A stretch of 64,000 bases of DNA from contig JAJWLX010000006.1 of the NCBI GenBank assembly GCA_021636625.1, positions 44,043 through 108,042 of the forward strand. The letters run 5' to 3'. Of the stretch, positions 34,269 through 42,715 are shown one piece after another. The notes under the pieces are model-generated. The model saw only the letters and a program-made list of their open reading frames with translations. It was not told where the DNA came from and made no database searches. A program made the translations under genes and the position numbers. How positions within the stretch are numbered: the stretch's first letter is position 1; each line of letters begins with the position of its first letter. Source of the stretch: Prevotella sp. Its GTDB lineage: Bacteria; Bacteroidota; Bacteroidia; Bacteroidales; Bacteroidaceae.

Positions 34269-36905
34269 ATGAAGCAACTGTTTTTATATCTGTGGTTTAT
34301 CTGTATGAGCACTTTGACCTATGCCCAGCAAGTCACCTTGTCGGGTAAGGTGGAAGATGCCTATACGGGCAACGGGTTGCAGGGAGTGATGGTTACCATC
34401 CGACCTGCTGCCGGCAATAGAATCCTGAAGTTTACCAAGACACAGGCAGATGGAAGTTTCCTGCTGTCGCTCAATGCTATTCCGGATGGTCGTAACGTGC
34501 TGCATTTCTCGATGATGGGATATGCTGTGAAAACCATTCCTTTGTCGAAGGATACTACAGTTTATCATGTGCTCCTGACGGAGCAGGCAACAAAGCTGAA
34601 GGATGTTGTGGTGAAGGCTCCAAGCATCCGACAGCGAGGCGATACCATCTCCTATAATGTGGCAAGCTTTGCCGATGCCAACGACAAGAGCCTGGCTGAT
34701 GTCTTGAAGAAGATGCCGGGAATGGAGGTGTCGGATAAGGGAGAAATCAAATATAACGGAAAGGCTATCAACAAGTTTTATATCGAAGGACATGATATGC
34801 TCGGCGGCCGCTATTCCATCGCCACCAACAATATCCATCAGAAGGATGTCGGTTCGGTAGAGGTGATGACCAATCATCAACCTATCAAGGCTTTGGAAGA
34901 TATGTCGTTCTCGCAAGACCCTGCCATCAATATCAAACTGAAGGAATCTGCCAAGAGTCGTCTGGTAGGAACGCTGAAAGCTGGTGGCGGTATGGAGCAG
35001 AAGAAAGGGGAGAAGTTTGGTAAGCTGAATGTCTGGGAAGGCGAGATGTCGTTGATGCGCTTTGCCAAGAAAGCCCAGTCGCTCAATACCTTCAAGAGTA
35101 ATAATATAGGTACGGATGTAACCGGTGAAGGCAATCTCCTCTTTTCGGATGGTGGAACTGGAGTGATGGGAAATTCTTATCATTTGAAAGATTACGTGAA
35201 TGTTACGCCCGACCAGCTGACGGATATTTCTGACAGCCGTATGCGTAAGAACCAGACCCATGTTTTCACAACCAATAATCTCTGGGTGTTAGGCAAAAAT
35301 ACGGATTTGTCTTCGCAGATTGTCTATACCCACGACCGTCTTCTTTCTTCCTCATTCAGTAATACCCAGTATTTCCTGAATGATTCAACCATTTATGATG
35401 TAGAGGATGAACAGGCAAAGCAGAAGCAGAACAGGTTGGTTGCCGACTTTACGCTGACTTCGAATGGCGAAAAGGCGTATGTTGCCAATAAGCTTTCCAC
35501 CGACCTGGCCTGGAATGATGTCATGATGGATATTGCCGGCTCTTATCCTAATCATCAGCAGGTCAAGATGCCGAAATATAAAGTATCAGACAAGCTGGAA
35601 CTGTTGCATCGGAGTGGTAAGCGAGCCTATACCTTCAACACGTATAATGCTTATATGGTGAATCCGCACTCTCTGTCTGTTGATAATTCGCAGCAAACGG
35701 CTTATCAAAGTGTTCGTTCGGCAGCATTCTTCAGTCATACCAATACTTCGCTCGGCTTTTTCCTCAAGCCTTTTACCGTCATGATGAAGGTTGGCTTGCA
35801 GGTATTGAGCAGAACGATGAAGAGTCATCTGGAGGGAGTACCCGATTCCCTGGGTAATATGCGCAATCAGTTGAACATGACCTTCTTCCGTGCCTATGCA
35901 TCGCCGGAGGCTGAGTATAACCAGGGTGGCTGGCATATCCGTTTCCAGATGCCTATCACCTTTACACCTTATTATTATAATGATAAGTTGATGGGAGCGA
36001 AAGAGAACGCCAGCAAGACACAGGTTGCTCCTCAACTCAGCGTGAGCTATTTCCTTACAGCCCGTTTGCAGGCTACGCTTTCCGGTGGAATCGCTCAGCG
36101 GGAAGTGGATGAACAGAATTTCTATCAGGGACTGCTGATGCGTGATTACCGTAATCTTTATACGGGTTTCGTGGATTATACCGCCGACAGGAGCAAGCAT
36201 GTTTCCTTCAACATCAACTATAAGCGTCCTCTTGCTACCATCTTTGCCAATGCCTACATCCGCAAGAGCTGGTCTGACAGTCATCTTACGGTGGCTCGTG
36301 ATTTTGTGGGTGATTATATCATCAACTCCTATTTCTCCAACAGCAGCAGTTCTGAAAACCTGATGGCTGGTGGAAAGGTAAGTAAGGGATTGGGATTCAT
36401 GCATGGACTCGTTAGCGTAGGTTTTGATTATCTGAGGTTTGATGGCTTCCTGCGTCAGAACGATTCTCCTTCAGCCTATTCATCTGATAACTATATGTTG
36501 TCGGCAAAATGGAGTGGTCGTCCTGTGGATTGGTTCAATTTCACCTATGAGCTGAACTGGGATAAGGATAAGATGGTATTGAAGAATTTGGGTTTCGATT
36601 CTTCCTCTACCAATCTTGCCCAGAATCTCACTTTCAACTTCCAGCCATTGAAGTCATGGTTCATCAAATTACATGGAGAGCATTATCGCAATCAGATAGC
36701 AGATCATCAGCACAAAAATCTTACTCTTGCCGATGCATCCACCAGTTATGGTTTCAGAAATGGTATGGAATTGAGTTTGACTGCGCTTAATCTTTTCAAT
36801 CAGCGCACCTATGGTTATACTGTTTATTCTGGGTTGACCCGTACGAGCAAGGAGTATCAGTTGCGAGGTAGAACAATATTAATGTCTATATTCTTTCATT
36901 TTTAG
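34269..36905 (+). CDS. outer-membrane beta-barrel protein, TonB-receptor-like
   Basis: 878 residues. Signal peptide (about 1-19, ending TYAQ), carboxypeptidase-regulatory-like domain (VTLSGKVEDAYTGNGLQGVM), then a plug-like domain (VVVKAPSIRQRGDTISYNV, DVLKKMPGMEVSDKGEIKYN, GHDMLGGRYSIATNNIHQ, VEVMTNHQPIKAL). The barrel follows, ending in an aromatic residue (ILMSIFFHF), typical for recognition by the outer-membrane assembly machinery. With two GLPGLI proteins upstream it forms the common GLPGLI-barrel pairing. It may export, import or anchor the small peptide or GLPGLI proteins; nothing decides this. Its TAG stop is the edge of the right inverted repeat. Confidence 0.9.
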   Translation: MKQLFLYLWFICMSTLTYAQQVTLSGKVEDAYTGNGLQGVMVTIRPAAGNRILKFTKTQADGSFLLSLNAIPDGRNVLHFSMMGYAVKTIPLSKDTTVYHVLLTEQATKLKDVVVKAPSIRQRGDTISYNVASFADANDKSLADVLKKMPGMEVSDKGEIKYNGKAINKFYIEGHDMLGGRYSIATNNIHQKDVGSVEVMTNHQPIKALEDMSFSQDPAINIKLKESAKSRLVGTLKAGGGMEQKKGEKFGKLNVWEGEMSLMRFAKKAQSLNTFKSNNIGTDVTGEGNLLFSDGGTGVMGNSYHLKDYVNVTPDQLTDISDSRMRKNQTHVFTTNNLWVLGKNTDLSSQIVYTHDRLLSSSFSNTQYFLNDSTIYDVEDEQAKQKQNRLVADFTLTSNGEKAYVANKLSTDLAWNDVMMDIAGSYPNHQQVKMPKYKVSDKLELLHRSGKRAYTFNTYNAYMVNPHSLSVDNSQQTAYQSVRSAAFFSHTNTSLGFFLKPFTVMMKVGLQVLSRTMKSHLEGVPDSLGNMRNQLNMTFFRAYASPEAEYNQGGWHIRFQMPITFTPYYYNDKLMGAKENASKTQVAPQLSVSYFLTARLQATLSGGIAQREVDEQNFYQGLLMRDYRNLYTGFVDYTADRSKHVSFNINYKRPLATIFANAYIRKSWSDSHLTVARDFVGDYIINSYFSNSSSSENLMAGGKVSKGLGFMHGLVSVGFDYLRFDGFLRQNDSPSAYSSDNYMLSAKWSGRPVDWFNFTYELNWDKDKMVLKNLGFDSSSTNLAQNLTFNFQPLKSWFIKLHGEHYRNQIADHQHKNLTLADASTSYGFRNGMELSLTALNLFNQRTYGYTVYSGLTRTSKEYQLRGRTILMSIFFHF

Positions 36906-37161
36906 TAATTTAATAACGGCTCAATCCCATAAGGGAAAATAGGCATACTATTAAGGGAAAATGGAATTATCCTTAAGGGAAAATAAAAACACCATTAAAG
37001 GAAAATAGGAATATCCTTTATGGTAAATGTTGATACTATTAAAGAAAATCTCCGTTCAATAGTTTTGAACGTACATTCAAAATCATTGAACGCACATTCA
37101 AAACTATTGAACGGAGATTCAAAATCACTGAATATAAAAGATCATTAGGGCTTATCCTCTT
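36903..37161. repeat. right arm of the inverted repeat bracketing the 30-37 kb locus
   Basis: 259 bp, the reverse complement of the left arm at 29861-30094 with few differences, apart from one extra 25-bp AAGGGAAAATA-type unit and the exchanged array cores. It begins at the TAG stop of the barrel gene, exactly as the left arm begins at the stop of the regulator gene. It fills the gap towards nadA. Confidence 0.95.
37047..37132. repeat. four TTCA-N7-TGAA units at 21-bp period (right array)
   Basis: Units at 37055-37069, 37076-37090, 37097-37111 and 37118-37132, with 6-bp spacers. Cores on the plus strand are ATAGTTT, AAATCAT, AAACTAT and AAATCAC. Bases 37047-37069 and 37097-37119 form a perfect 23-bp inverted repeat, equivalent to the one in the left array but with six base pairs exchanged. 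Confidence 0.95.
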
Positions 37162-37164
37162 TTT

Positions 37165-37234
37165 CTATAAGCCTATCACCTTTTTCCTATAAGTCTATAA
37201 GATTTTTCCTATAAGCCTATCACCTTTTTCCTAT
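37165..37234. repeat. 26-bp direct repeats next to the right arm
   Basis: Two identical copies (37165-37190 and 37209-37234) starting CTATAAGCCTATCACC and ending TTTTTCCTAT, with a degenerate copy between them. The second runs into the stop codon of nadA. Confidence 0.9.
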
Positions 37235-38223
37235 GAAAGCGAAAGCATCTTTTCTATAGGCTTCACGGCATCCTGGGCTATTTCTGGAGCCACTTCTACA
37301 GTAGGCCAGCCAAACTTCAGGCTATTGTAGATCTTCTTCAATGAGTTCATCTTCATATACTCGCATTCATTGCAGCTGCAACCTACTCCACCCTCACTTA
37401 CCTCTGGTGGTACAGGATAGAAGATGACGTCAGGGCAGTTGCGCTCCAACTCATGCAGGATACCTGCCTCTGTGGCGATGATATACTCCTTGATTTCAGG
37501 ATGCTCCTGGGCATAATGCAGCATCGTGGCGGTAGAACCCTTTACATCGGCTACGGCAAGCACTGGTGCCTTGCACTCCAGGTGAGCCATCACAACAGCC
37601 TCAGGATGCTCCTGCTTCAACTTGATGATAGCCTCTACCGAGAATTTCTCGTGTACATGGCAGCCACCGTTCCAGAGCAGCATGTTTCTGCCTGTTACGC
37701 TGTTGATATAGTTGCCGAGGTTGTAATCAGGACCAAAGATAATCTTCGCATCCTGTGGAAAACTGTCGATAACCTTCTTGGCATTGCCACTGGTCACCAC
37801 GCAATCGGTCAAAGCCTTCACGGCAGCGGTGGTATTCACGTAGCTTACCACCTGGTAGCCTGGGTGCTCTTCCTTATACTTCTTCAGATCCTCAGCCTTG
37901 CAGCTGTCAGCAAGCGAGCAGCCGGCATTCAGGTCAGGGCAGAGCACAATCTTGTCTGGACTCAAGAGCTTGCAGGTTTCAGCCATGAAGTGCACGCCGC
38001 ACATCACCATCACCTTAGCTTCTGTTTCAGCAGCCTTACGAGCCAAAGCCAGAGAATCACCCACAAAGTCGGCAATATCCTGAATCTCGCCTACTGTGTA
38101 GTAGTGCGCCAGGATAATCGCATCTTTCTCCTTGCAAAGCTTTCTGATTTCAGCTTTCAAGTCTAAGGTCTCGTCGATCGGTTCATCCACGTAACCTTTC
38201 TCAATCCATTCTTTTTTCACCAT
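37231..38223 (-). CDS. nadA: quinolinate synthase
   Basis: 330 residues. Condenses iminoaspartate with dihydroxyacetone phosphate to quinolinate in NAD synthesis, using a [4Fe-4S] cluster. Motifs: ILAHYYTVGEIQDIADFVGD, VMCGVHFMAETCKLL (Cys75), LWNGGCHVHEKF (Cys188) and GCSCNECEYM (Cys282/284/287); one Cys from each region is the expected cluster ligand set. The start ATG 38223 opens MVKKEWIEKGYVDEP; the longer frame runs through the untranslated leader. The -7 box TAACTTTG at 38432-38439 (minus) implies a leader of about 200 nt containing several DnaA-box-like motifs. No nadB or nadC is adjacent. Confidence 0.97.
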   Translation of the reverse strand: MVKKEWIEKGYVDEPIDETLDLKAEIRKLCKEKDAIILAHYYTVGEIQDIADFVGDSLALARKAAETEAKVMVMCGVHFMAETCKLLSPDKIVLCPDLNAGCSLADSCKAEDLKKYKEEHPGYQVVSYVNTTAAVKALTDCVVTSGNAKKVIDSFPQDAKIIFGPDYNLGNYINSVTGRNMLLWNGGCHVHEKFSVEAIIKLKQEHPEAVVMAHLECKAPVLAVADVKGSTATMLHYAQEHPEIKEYIIATEAGILHELERNCPDVIFYPVPPEVSEGGVGCSCNECEYMKMNSLKKIYNSLKFGWPTVEVAPEIAQDAVKPIEKMLSLS

Positions 38224-38286
38224 AACATTAATATTATATTTTTTATTTCTTATTTTTAAAAAGAGATTATAAGGATGATGATATGT

Positions 38287-38602
38287 CGTGGATAAGTGGA
38301 TAAAAAACACCTTCTAAATTTGCTTTTTTCATTATCCATATCTTATGCAGAGTTATCCGTATTCGACTTGGAAATCTTTTTCTTGGTCTTTAAAGGATTA
38401 GCTCTTTTATCAACATTTCCCCAATTCGGTGCAAAGTTAATAAGTTTATATCTTTTTTCCGTCAAAAACTGCGAAAAAGTTTCTAAAAACTTATTAATAA
38501 CCCTGTGGATATCCCTATTCCTCGGGGTTCGGGATGGGAGCGGTGGATATCCACAAAGTTATTAAATAGTTATTCCTGTGGTTTTCCATACACTTATCCA
38601 CG
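38287..38602. other. candidate replication origin (DnaA-box-like cluster)
   Basis: Nine-base motifs: 38287-38295 and 38295-38303 (minus, TTATCCACG and TTATCCACT), 38332-38340 (TTATCCATA), 38353-38361 (TTATCCGTA), 38504-38512 (minus, ATATCCACA), 38547-38555 (ATATCCACA, with a mirrored ATATCCACC at 38542-38550) and 38594-38602 (TTATCCACG). AT-rich GTTATTAA stretches lie between them, as expected for an unwinding element. None is the exact TTATCCACA, and no origin-linked gene such as dnaA is nearby, so this is a candidate only. Confidence 0.4.
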
Positions 38603-38657
38603 GGTTATTAAAAGTGCCATTATATTGTTTCTTAATGAACTTTTAACACTTAATATG

Positions 38658-38688
38658 TTTGATATCTCAGAAAAATTACTTAATTTTG
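38658..38688 (+). promoter_or_regulatory. promoter of the small lipoprotein gene
   Basis: TTTG (38658-38661), 19-bp gap, TAATTTTG (38681-38688): exact consensus and spacing. Confidence 0.8.
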
Positions 38689-38733
38689 CGTTCAGAACAG
38701 TTACTTTATTAATAATAAATAAATAATAACGTT

Positions 38734-39099
38734 ATGGGAAAGAAAATGAGTATGCTCATTAGTTTAGCTTTTGCTTTTGTGAGCTTGTTTACATTTGTTG
38801 GTTGTTCATCAGATGATGATGATATTCCTACAACCGGATTTGTTAGAGTTGAGTTTCCTTATTGGTCTGGTTTTGTGGGAACTGGTGATGTTTATGTCTA
38901 TCTTGCAGATCAATACGCCTCTGGTAAATTAGTATGCATTAAAAGTTCGAAAATAGGCAGTAGTAGAACCACAGACATAGAGTTGAATCCTGGCAACTAT
39001 TATGTGAGTATAAGTATGAGTGGTATGGAGACTGAAGGAGATGGATACTTGCAAGTGCAGGCTGGCAAGGTGGAAGTAATAAAAGTTAAGATAAGGTAA
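38734..39099 (+). CDS. small lipoprotein
   Basis: 121 residues, not recognised. A type II signal peptide with lipobox FVGC (Cys25 or nearby) is followed by SSDDDD, an acidic stretch of the kind that directs lipoproteins to the surface in Bacteroidota. The mature part is about 95 residues, predicted beta-rich (FVRVEFPYWSGFVGTGDVYV, IELNPGNYYVSISMSG, LQVQAGKVEVIKVKI), like a single carbohydrate-binding or carboxypeptidase-regulatory-type sandwich. It is a single-gene unit with an excellent promoter and terminator. Confidence 0.8.
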   Translation: MGKKMSMLISLAFAFVSLFTFVGCSSDDDDIPTTGFVRVEFPYWSGFVGTGDVYVYLADQYASGKLVCIKSSKIGSSRTTDIELNPGNYYVSISMSGMETEGDGYLQVQAGKVEVIKVKIR

Positions 39100-39122
39100 T
39101 CGGTAGATTACTGATTAGAAAT

Positions 39123-39162
39123 AAACACAAAAAAGAGCCATTAAAGACTCTTTTTTGTGTTT
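39123..39162. terminator. bidirectional terminator
   Basis: A perfect 15-bp stem, AAACACAAAAAAGAG (39123-39137) with CTCTTTTTTGTGTTT (39148-39162), T-rich on both strands. Its right half lies within the last codons of the leftward glycosyltransferase gene, so it serves both genes. Confidence 0.9.
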
Positions 39163-40259
39163 TTATTTAATACGTTCTCTACCTTTTCCACAATCAGCTC
39201 CGGCGAGATATTCTTCATGCAGGCAAAGTCGCCACGCATGCACGGCTTGTTGCCATAGATGCTGCATGGGCGGCAAGGCATATCGAGCTGCACGGCATTG
39301 TCGGGACTCTGATGCCAGCCCATGAAACCGGCGAAAGGATGGGTGGCTCCCCAGACACTTACCACTGGGGTATTGACCAGAGATGCCAGATGCATGTTGC
39401 CGCTGTCCATACTGATCATCAGGCGGAGATGACTCATCAGGATGAGTTCGTCGGAAATGCCGTGGAGCTTGCCTGAAGCATTCACTACCTGTGGATATTT
39501 CTCTTCCCAGGCATCCATCACCGGAGTTTCGGTCTGTCCGCCTCCGAAAAGGAAGATGCGACAGTGAGGATGATTGTGAATCAGGCGCTCTACTACCTTC
39601 TCCATCTGCTGTACCGGATAAATCTTGCCCTCGTGGGCAGCGAATGGAGCCAGACCTATCCAAGGTTCCGCTGGGTTATGAGCATCCTTGTTGATAACTG
39701 TGGATTTATCCTTGCTGTTATCAACAGTAACCTGGAAAACTTGCTCAGGGAGCAGACTCAGGTCTCCTCCTTCTTCCGGGAAGAGAGAAGTGAAGTCCAT
39801 CTGTACAGGATATCCCAACTTGGCAAAGACATCGGCGTAATTCTGGAAGGAAGAAGGCTGTTTCTCCATCACCTTGCCGGAGGAAGCCACCAGCTTGCGC
39901 TTTCCCTTGCGATGCTTGTCGATATGTGCCACCTTGAAGTTGGAGAGGTTGAAGCGCATGCGCAGATAACTGGAGCGCAAAACGCTGTGAAGGTCGGCTA
40001 TCGCGGTAAACTGTTTGGCGATGAGCCGGCGATAGAGTGCATTGAGACCTTTTACACCCTTATATTCCCCCTTGAGGTCAGCCTCCATGAAACCGACATT
40101 AGGGGCAAGATTCTCGAAGAACGGGCGAGCAAAGGAACGGCTTAACACGGTGATTCTTACGTGAGGATACAGCTTTGCCAATGAATAAATCACGGGTACA
40201 GTCATGGCTACGTCACCCATGGCCGAAAATCTAATAACGAGAATATGCTCTGTCTTCAT
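39141..40259 (-). CDS. glycosyltransferase family 9 (heptosyltransferase-like)
   Basis: 372 residues. GT9 features: ILVIRFSAMGDVAMTVPVIY at the N-terminus, IADLHSVLRSSYLRMRF, then WIGLAPFAAHEGKIYP, ISMDSGNMHLASLVNTPVVS and VWGATHPFAGFMGW. The end is Cys-rich (MPCRPCSIYGNKPCMRGDFAC). These enzymes add sugars to LPS core in Gram-negatives, so a role in LPS or lipid A-core assembly is likely. The start ATG 40259 opens MKTEHILVIRF; the longer frame has no domain sense. It is followed upstream by the DUF4254 gene, a common pairing in Bacteroidota. Confidence 0.92.
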   Translation of the reverse strand: MKTEHILVIRFSAMGDVAMTVPVIYSLAKLYPHVRITVLSRSFARPFFENLAPNVGFMEADLKGEYKGVKGLNALYRRLIAKQFTAIADLHSVLRSSYLRMRFNLSNFKVAHIDKHRKGKRKLVASSGKVMEKQPSSFQNYADVFAKLGYPVQMDFTSLFPEEGGDLSLLPEQVFQVTVDNSKDKSTVINKDAHNPAEPWIGLAPFAAHEGKIYPVQQMEKVVERLIHNHPHCRIFLFGGGQTETPVMDAWEEKYPQVVNASGKLHGISDELILMSHLRLMISMDSGNMHLASLVNTPVVSVWGATHPFAGFMGWHQSPDNAVQLDMPCRPCSIYGNKPCMRGDFACMKNISPELIVEKVENVLNKNTKKSL

Positions 40260-40365
40260 CTTTTTTAGTCTCTTTATATATATAATAAGGTGTAAAACAG
40301 AGCGGGCTTCGCTTTTTATGGTAAAAAACAAAGCCTACTCTGCTTCTATTCTGATTGATGCTGGT

Positions 40366-40968
40366 TTACTTCTTGTAGAGTACAGGGTTGGTAGAAGGAT
40401 CGTTGTACATCTTCATCTGTCGATAAACCTTCATGTACTTTCTTCCAGCCTCGATATCCTCCAGGAGCTGATCGATGGCAGTAGAAAGATCCACCTGCTG
40501 CTCGAGGAGTACGTTGAGCTTAGCCTGGCACTTAGCCTTGTGCTCTTCAGAAGCCTCAGGGCGCTCCACCTGCTCCTTCATGTGATAGATCTTGAGGGCA
40601 AGGATGCTGAGACGGTCAACAGCCCATGCAGGACTTTCGGTATTGATGCGTGCGTCATCCAGCACCTTTACATCCTTGTAAACCTCGCGGAAGTAAGAAT
40701 CAATCTGTTCCACGAGATCAGTACGGTCCTGGTTGCTCTTATCGATTCTGCGCTTCAAGACGAGCGCCTCTGCAGGGTCGATCTGAGGGTCGCGGATGAT
40801 ATCCTCGAAATGCCACTGAACGGTATCGATCCAGCACTTGAGGTAGAGACGGTTCTCGATGGTACCTTCCTCGAATGGATTATTGATAGGAGTATCAATG
40901 TTGTCTTTGATGTGATAATCGGCTATCGCCTGATTAAAAATCTTGTTAGCGTTTTCTGTAAATGTCAT
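40366..40968 (-). CDS. DUF4254 protein
   Basis: 200 residues, cytoplasmic, mostly helical and highly charged. Motifs FNQAIADYHIKD, NPFEEGTIENRLYLKCWIDT, QWHFEDIIRDPQIDP and INTESPAWAVDRLSILALKI are those of DUF4254, a Bacteroidota family usually next to a GT9 gene, as here. Function is unknown. ATG 40968 is used because the longer frame runs through the promoter: a -7 box, TACTTTTG, lies at 40999-41006 on the minus strand. It is separated from the GT9 gene by 106 bp and is probably cotranscribed with it. Confidence 0.9.
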   Translation of the reverse strand: MTFTENANKIFNQAIADYHIKDNIDTPINNPFEEGTIENRLYLKCWIDTVQWHFEDIIRDPQIDPAEALVLKRRIDKSNQDRTDLVEQIDSYFREVYKDVKVLDDARINTESPAWAVDRLSILALKIYHMKEQVERPEASEEHKAKCQAKLNVLLEQQVDLSTAIDQLLEDIEAGRKYMKVYRQMKMYNDPSTNPVLYKK

Positions 40969-40998
40969 ACGGTTTGAACTATTTGATTTAATACCGTA

Positions 40999-41006
40999 CA
41001 AAAGTA
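40999..41006 (-). promoter_or_regulatory. -7 promoter element, DUF4254-GT9 unit
   Basis: TACTTTTG on the minus strand, 31 nt before the ATG at 40968. It excludes the longer open frame. Confidence 0.6.
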
Positions 41007-41108
41007 ACAAAATAATCTCAAAGAGCCAACAAAAAAGCGAAAAAAGGCGAAAAAGATGCACAATTAGGGGGTGTTTGTGCACCGAAAGGCACTTTTTTTG
41101 CTAAAATA

Positions 41109-41140
41109 TTTGTTTATATCAAAAAAAAAGTGTTCCTTTG
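41109..41140 (+). promoter_or_regulatory. promoter of acpP-fabF-rnc
   Basis: TTTG (41109-41112), 20-bp gap, TTCCTTTG (41133-41140). The first base pair of the -7 box deviates from the consensus. Confidence 0.6.
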
Positions 41141-41193
41141 CACCCAGATTTTTAATTAGAAATTGAATTATAAACATTTTAAAGGTTACAATT

Positions 41194-41430
41194 ATGTCAG
41201 AAATTGAAAGCAAAGTAAAGGCAATTATCGTAGATAAGCTCGGTGTTGATGAGGCAGAAGTTAAGCCAGAGGCAAGCTTCACAAATGATCTCGGTGCAGA
41301 TTCTTTGGATACTGTAGAGTTGATCATGGAGTTCGAGAAGGAGTTCTCTATCTCTATCCCAGACGATAAGGCTGAGAAGATTGCTACTGTAGGTGACGCT
41401 ATCTCTTACATTGAGGAGAACGCTAAGTAA
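41194..41430 (+). CDS. acpP: acyl carrier protein
   Basis: 78 residues, standard length. Carries growing acyl chains on 4'-phosphopantetheine attached to Ser37 in LGADSLDTVELIMEFEKEF. It is acidic and helical, ending SYIEENAK. It lies 22 bp upstream of fabF, the classic acpP-fabF pair of type II fatty-acid synthesis, with rnc following. Codon use is strongly biased. Confidence 0.98.
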   Translation: MSEIESKVKAIIVDKLGVDEAEVKPEASFTNDLGADSLDTVELIMEFEKEFSISIPDDKAEKIATVGDAISYIEENAK

Positions 41431-41452
41431 TTTAGCAACTAAATTATATTAA

Positions 41453-42715
41453 ATGGAATTAAAGAGAGTTGTAGTAACAGGTCTCGGTGCTGTAACACCA
41501 GTTGGTAATACTCCTGAGGAAACTTGGGAGAGCCTCCTTGCTGGTAAGAGCGGTGCTGCGCCTATTACTCATTTCGATACAACCCTTTTCAAGACCAAGT
41601 TCGCTTGCGAGGTTAAAAACCTGAACATCAATGATTGGATTGATCGTAAGGAAGCTCGCAAGCTTGATCGTTATACCCAGTTGGCTATGATTGCTGCCAT
41701 GCAGGGCGTAAAGGATGCTAATATCGATCTTGAGAAGGAAGACTTGAACAACGTTGGCGTTGTATTCGGTGTAGGTATCGGTGGTATCAAGACTTTCGAG
41801 GATGAGGTGAAGTACTATGGTACTCACGAGGAGAATGGTCCTAAGTTTAACCCATTCTTTATCCCTAAGATGATTGCAGATATCGCTTCTGGTCAGATTT
41901 CAATCCACTTCGGATTCCACGGACCAAACTACACTACAACATCTGCATGTGCTTCTTCAAGCAATGCATTGGCTGATGCCTTCAACCTGATTCGTTTGGG
42001 TAAGGCAAACATCATCGTTAGCGGTGGTGCAGAGGCTGCTATCTGCGCTTGTGGCGTAGGTGGTTTCAATGCTATGCATGCATTGTCAACACGTAATGAT
42101 GACCCAGAGCATGCTTCACGTCCGTTCAGCGCAAGCCGTGATGGATTTATCATGGGCGAGGGTGCAGGTTGCTTGATTCTCGAGGAACTTGAGCACGCTA
42201 AGGCTCGTGGTGCGAAGATTTATGCTGAGATGGTAGGTGAAGGCGAGAGCGCTGACGCTTATCATATCACAGCTTCTCATCCAGAAGGTCTCGGTGCTAA
42301 GCTCGTGATGGAGCGCGCACTTGCTGATGCTAACCTCAAGCCAGAGGACATTGACTACATCAATGTTCACGGTACATCTACCCACGTAGGTGATATCTCT
42401 GAGGCTAAGGCTATCAAGGCTGTCTTCGGTGATGCAGCTTACAAGCTCAACATTAGTTCTACCAAGTCAATGACTGGTCACCTCCTCGGTGCTGCTGGTG
42501 CAGTAGAGGCTATGGCTTGTGTTCTTAGTGTGAAGAACGATATCGTTCCTCCTACTATCAACCACGAAGAGGGTGACAACGATCCAGAGCTCGATTACAA
42601 CCTGAACTTCACATTCAACAAAGCTGAGAAGCGTGAGGTTCGTGCAGCATTGAGCAATACATTCGGATTCGGCGGTCATAACTGCTGTGTAGTATTCAAG
42701 AAGTATGCTGAATAA
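41453..42715 (+). CDS. fabF: beta-ketoacyl-ACP synthase II
   Basis: 420 residues. Elongates acyl-ACP with malonyl-ACP. The Cys-His-His triad is visible: Cys166 in TTTSACASSSNALADA, His306 in NVHGTSTHVGD, His343 in MTGHLLGAAGA. Opening VVVTGLGAVTPVGNT and the end NTFGFGGHNCCVVF are typical of FabF. It overlaps rnc by 11 bp. Confidence 0.98.
   Translation: MELKRVVVTGLGAVTPVGNTPEETWESLLAGKSGAAPITHFDTTLFKTKFACEVKNLNINDWIDRKEARKLDRYTQLAMIAAMQGVKDANIDLEKEDLNNVGVVFGVGIGGIKTFEDEVKYYGTHEENGPKFNPFFIPKMIADIASGQISIHFGFHGPNYTTTSACASSSNALADAFNLIRLGKANIIVSGGAEAAICACGVGGFNAMHALSTRNDDPEHASRPFSASRDGFIMGEGAGCLILEELEHAKARGAKIYAEMVGEGESADAYHITASHPEGLGAKLVMERALADANLKPEDIDYINVHGTSTHVGDISEAKAIKAVFGDAAYKLNISSTKSMTGHLLGAAGAVEAMACVLSVKNDIVPPTINHEEGDNDPELDYNLNFTFNKAEKREVRAALSNTFGFGGHNCCVVFKKYAE

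Larger units (their letters stand above)
38224..38733. other. AT-rich intergenic region with DnaA-box-like motifs
   Basis: 510 bp without a convincing gene. It holds the nadA leader and -7 box (38432-38439, minus), seven to eight motifs close to TTATCCACA (38287-38602), repeated GTTATTAA stretches, and the promoter of the lipoprotein gene at 38658-38688. Confidence 0.65.

Noticed and set aside
29890..37132. CRISPR array reading of the 21-bp repeats
   Set aside because: Only four units per site, palindromic 15-mers with 6-bp spacers, no cas genes; spacers are far too short.
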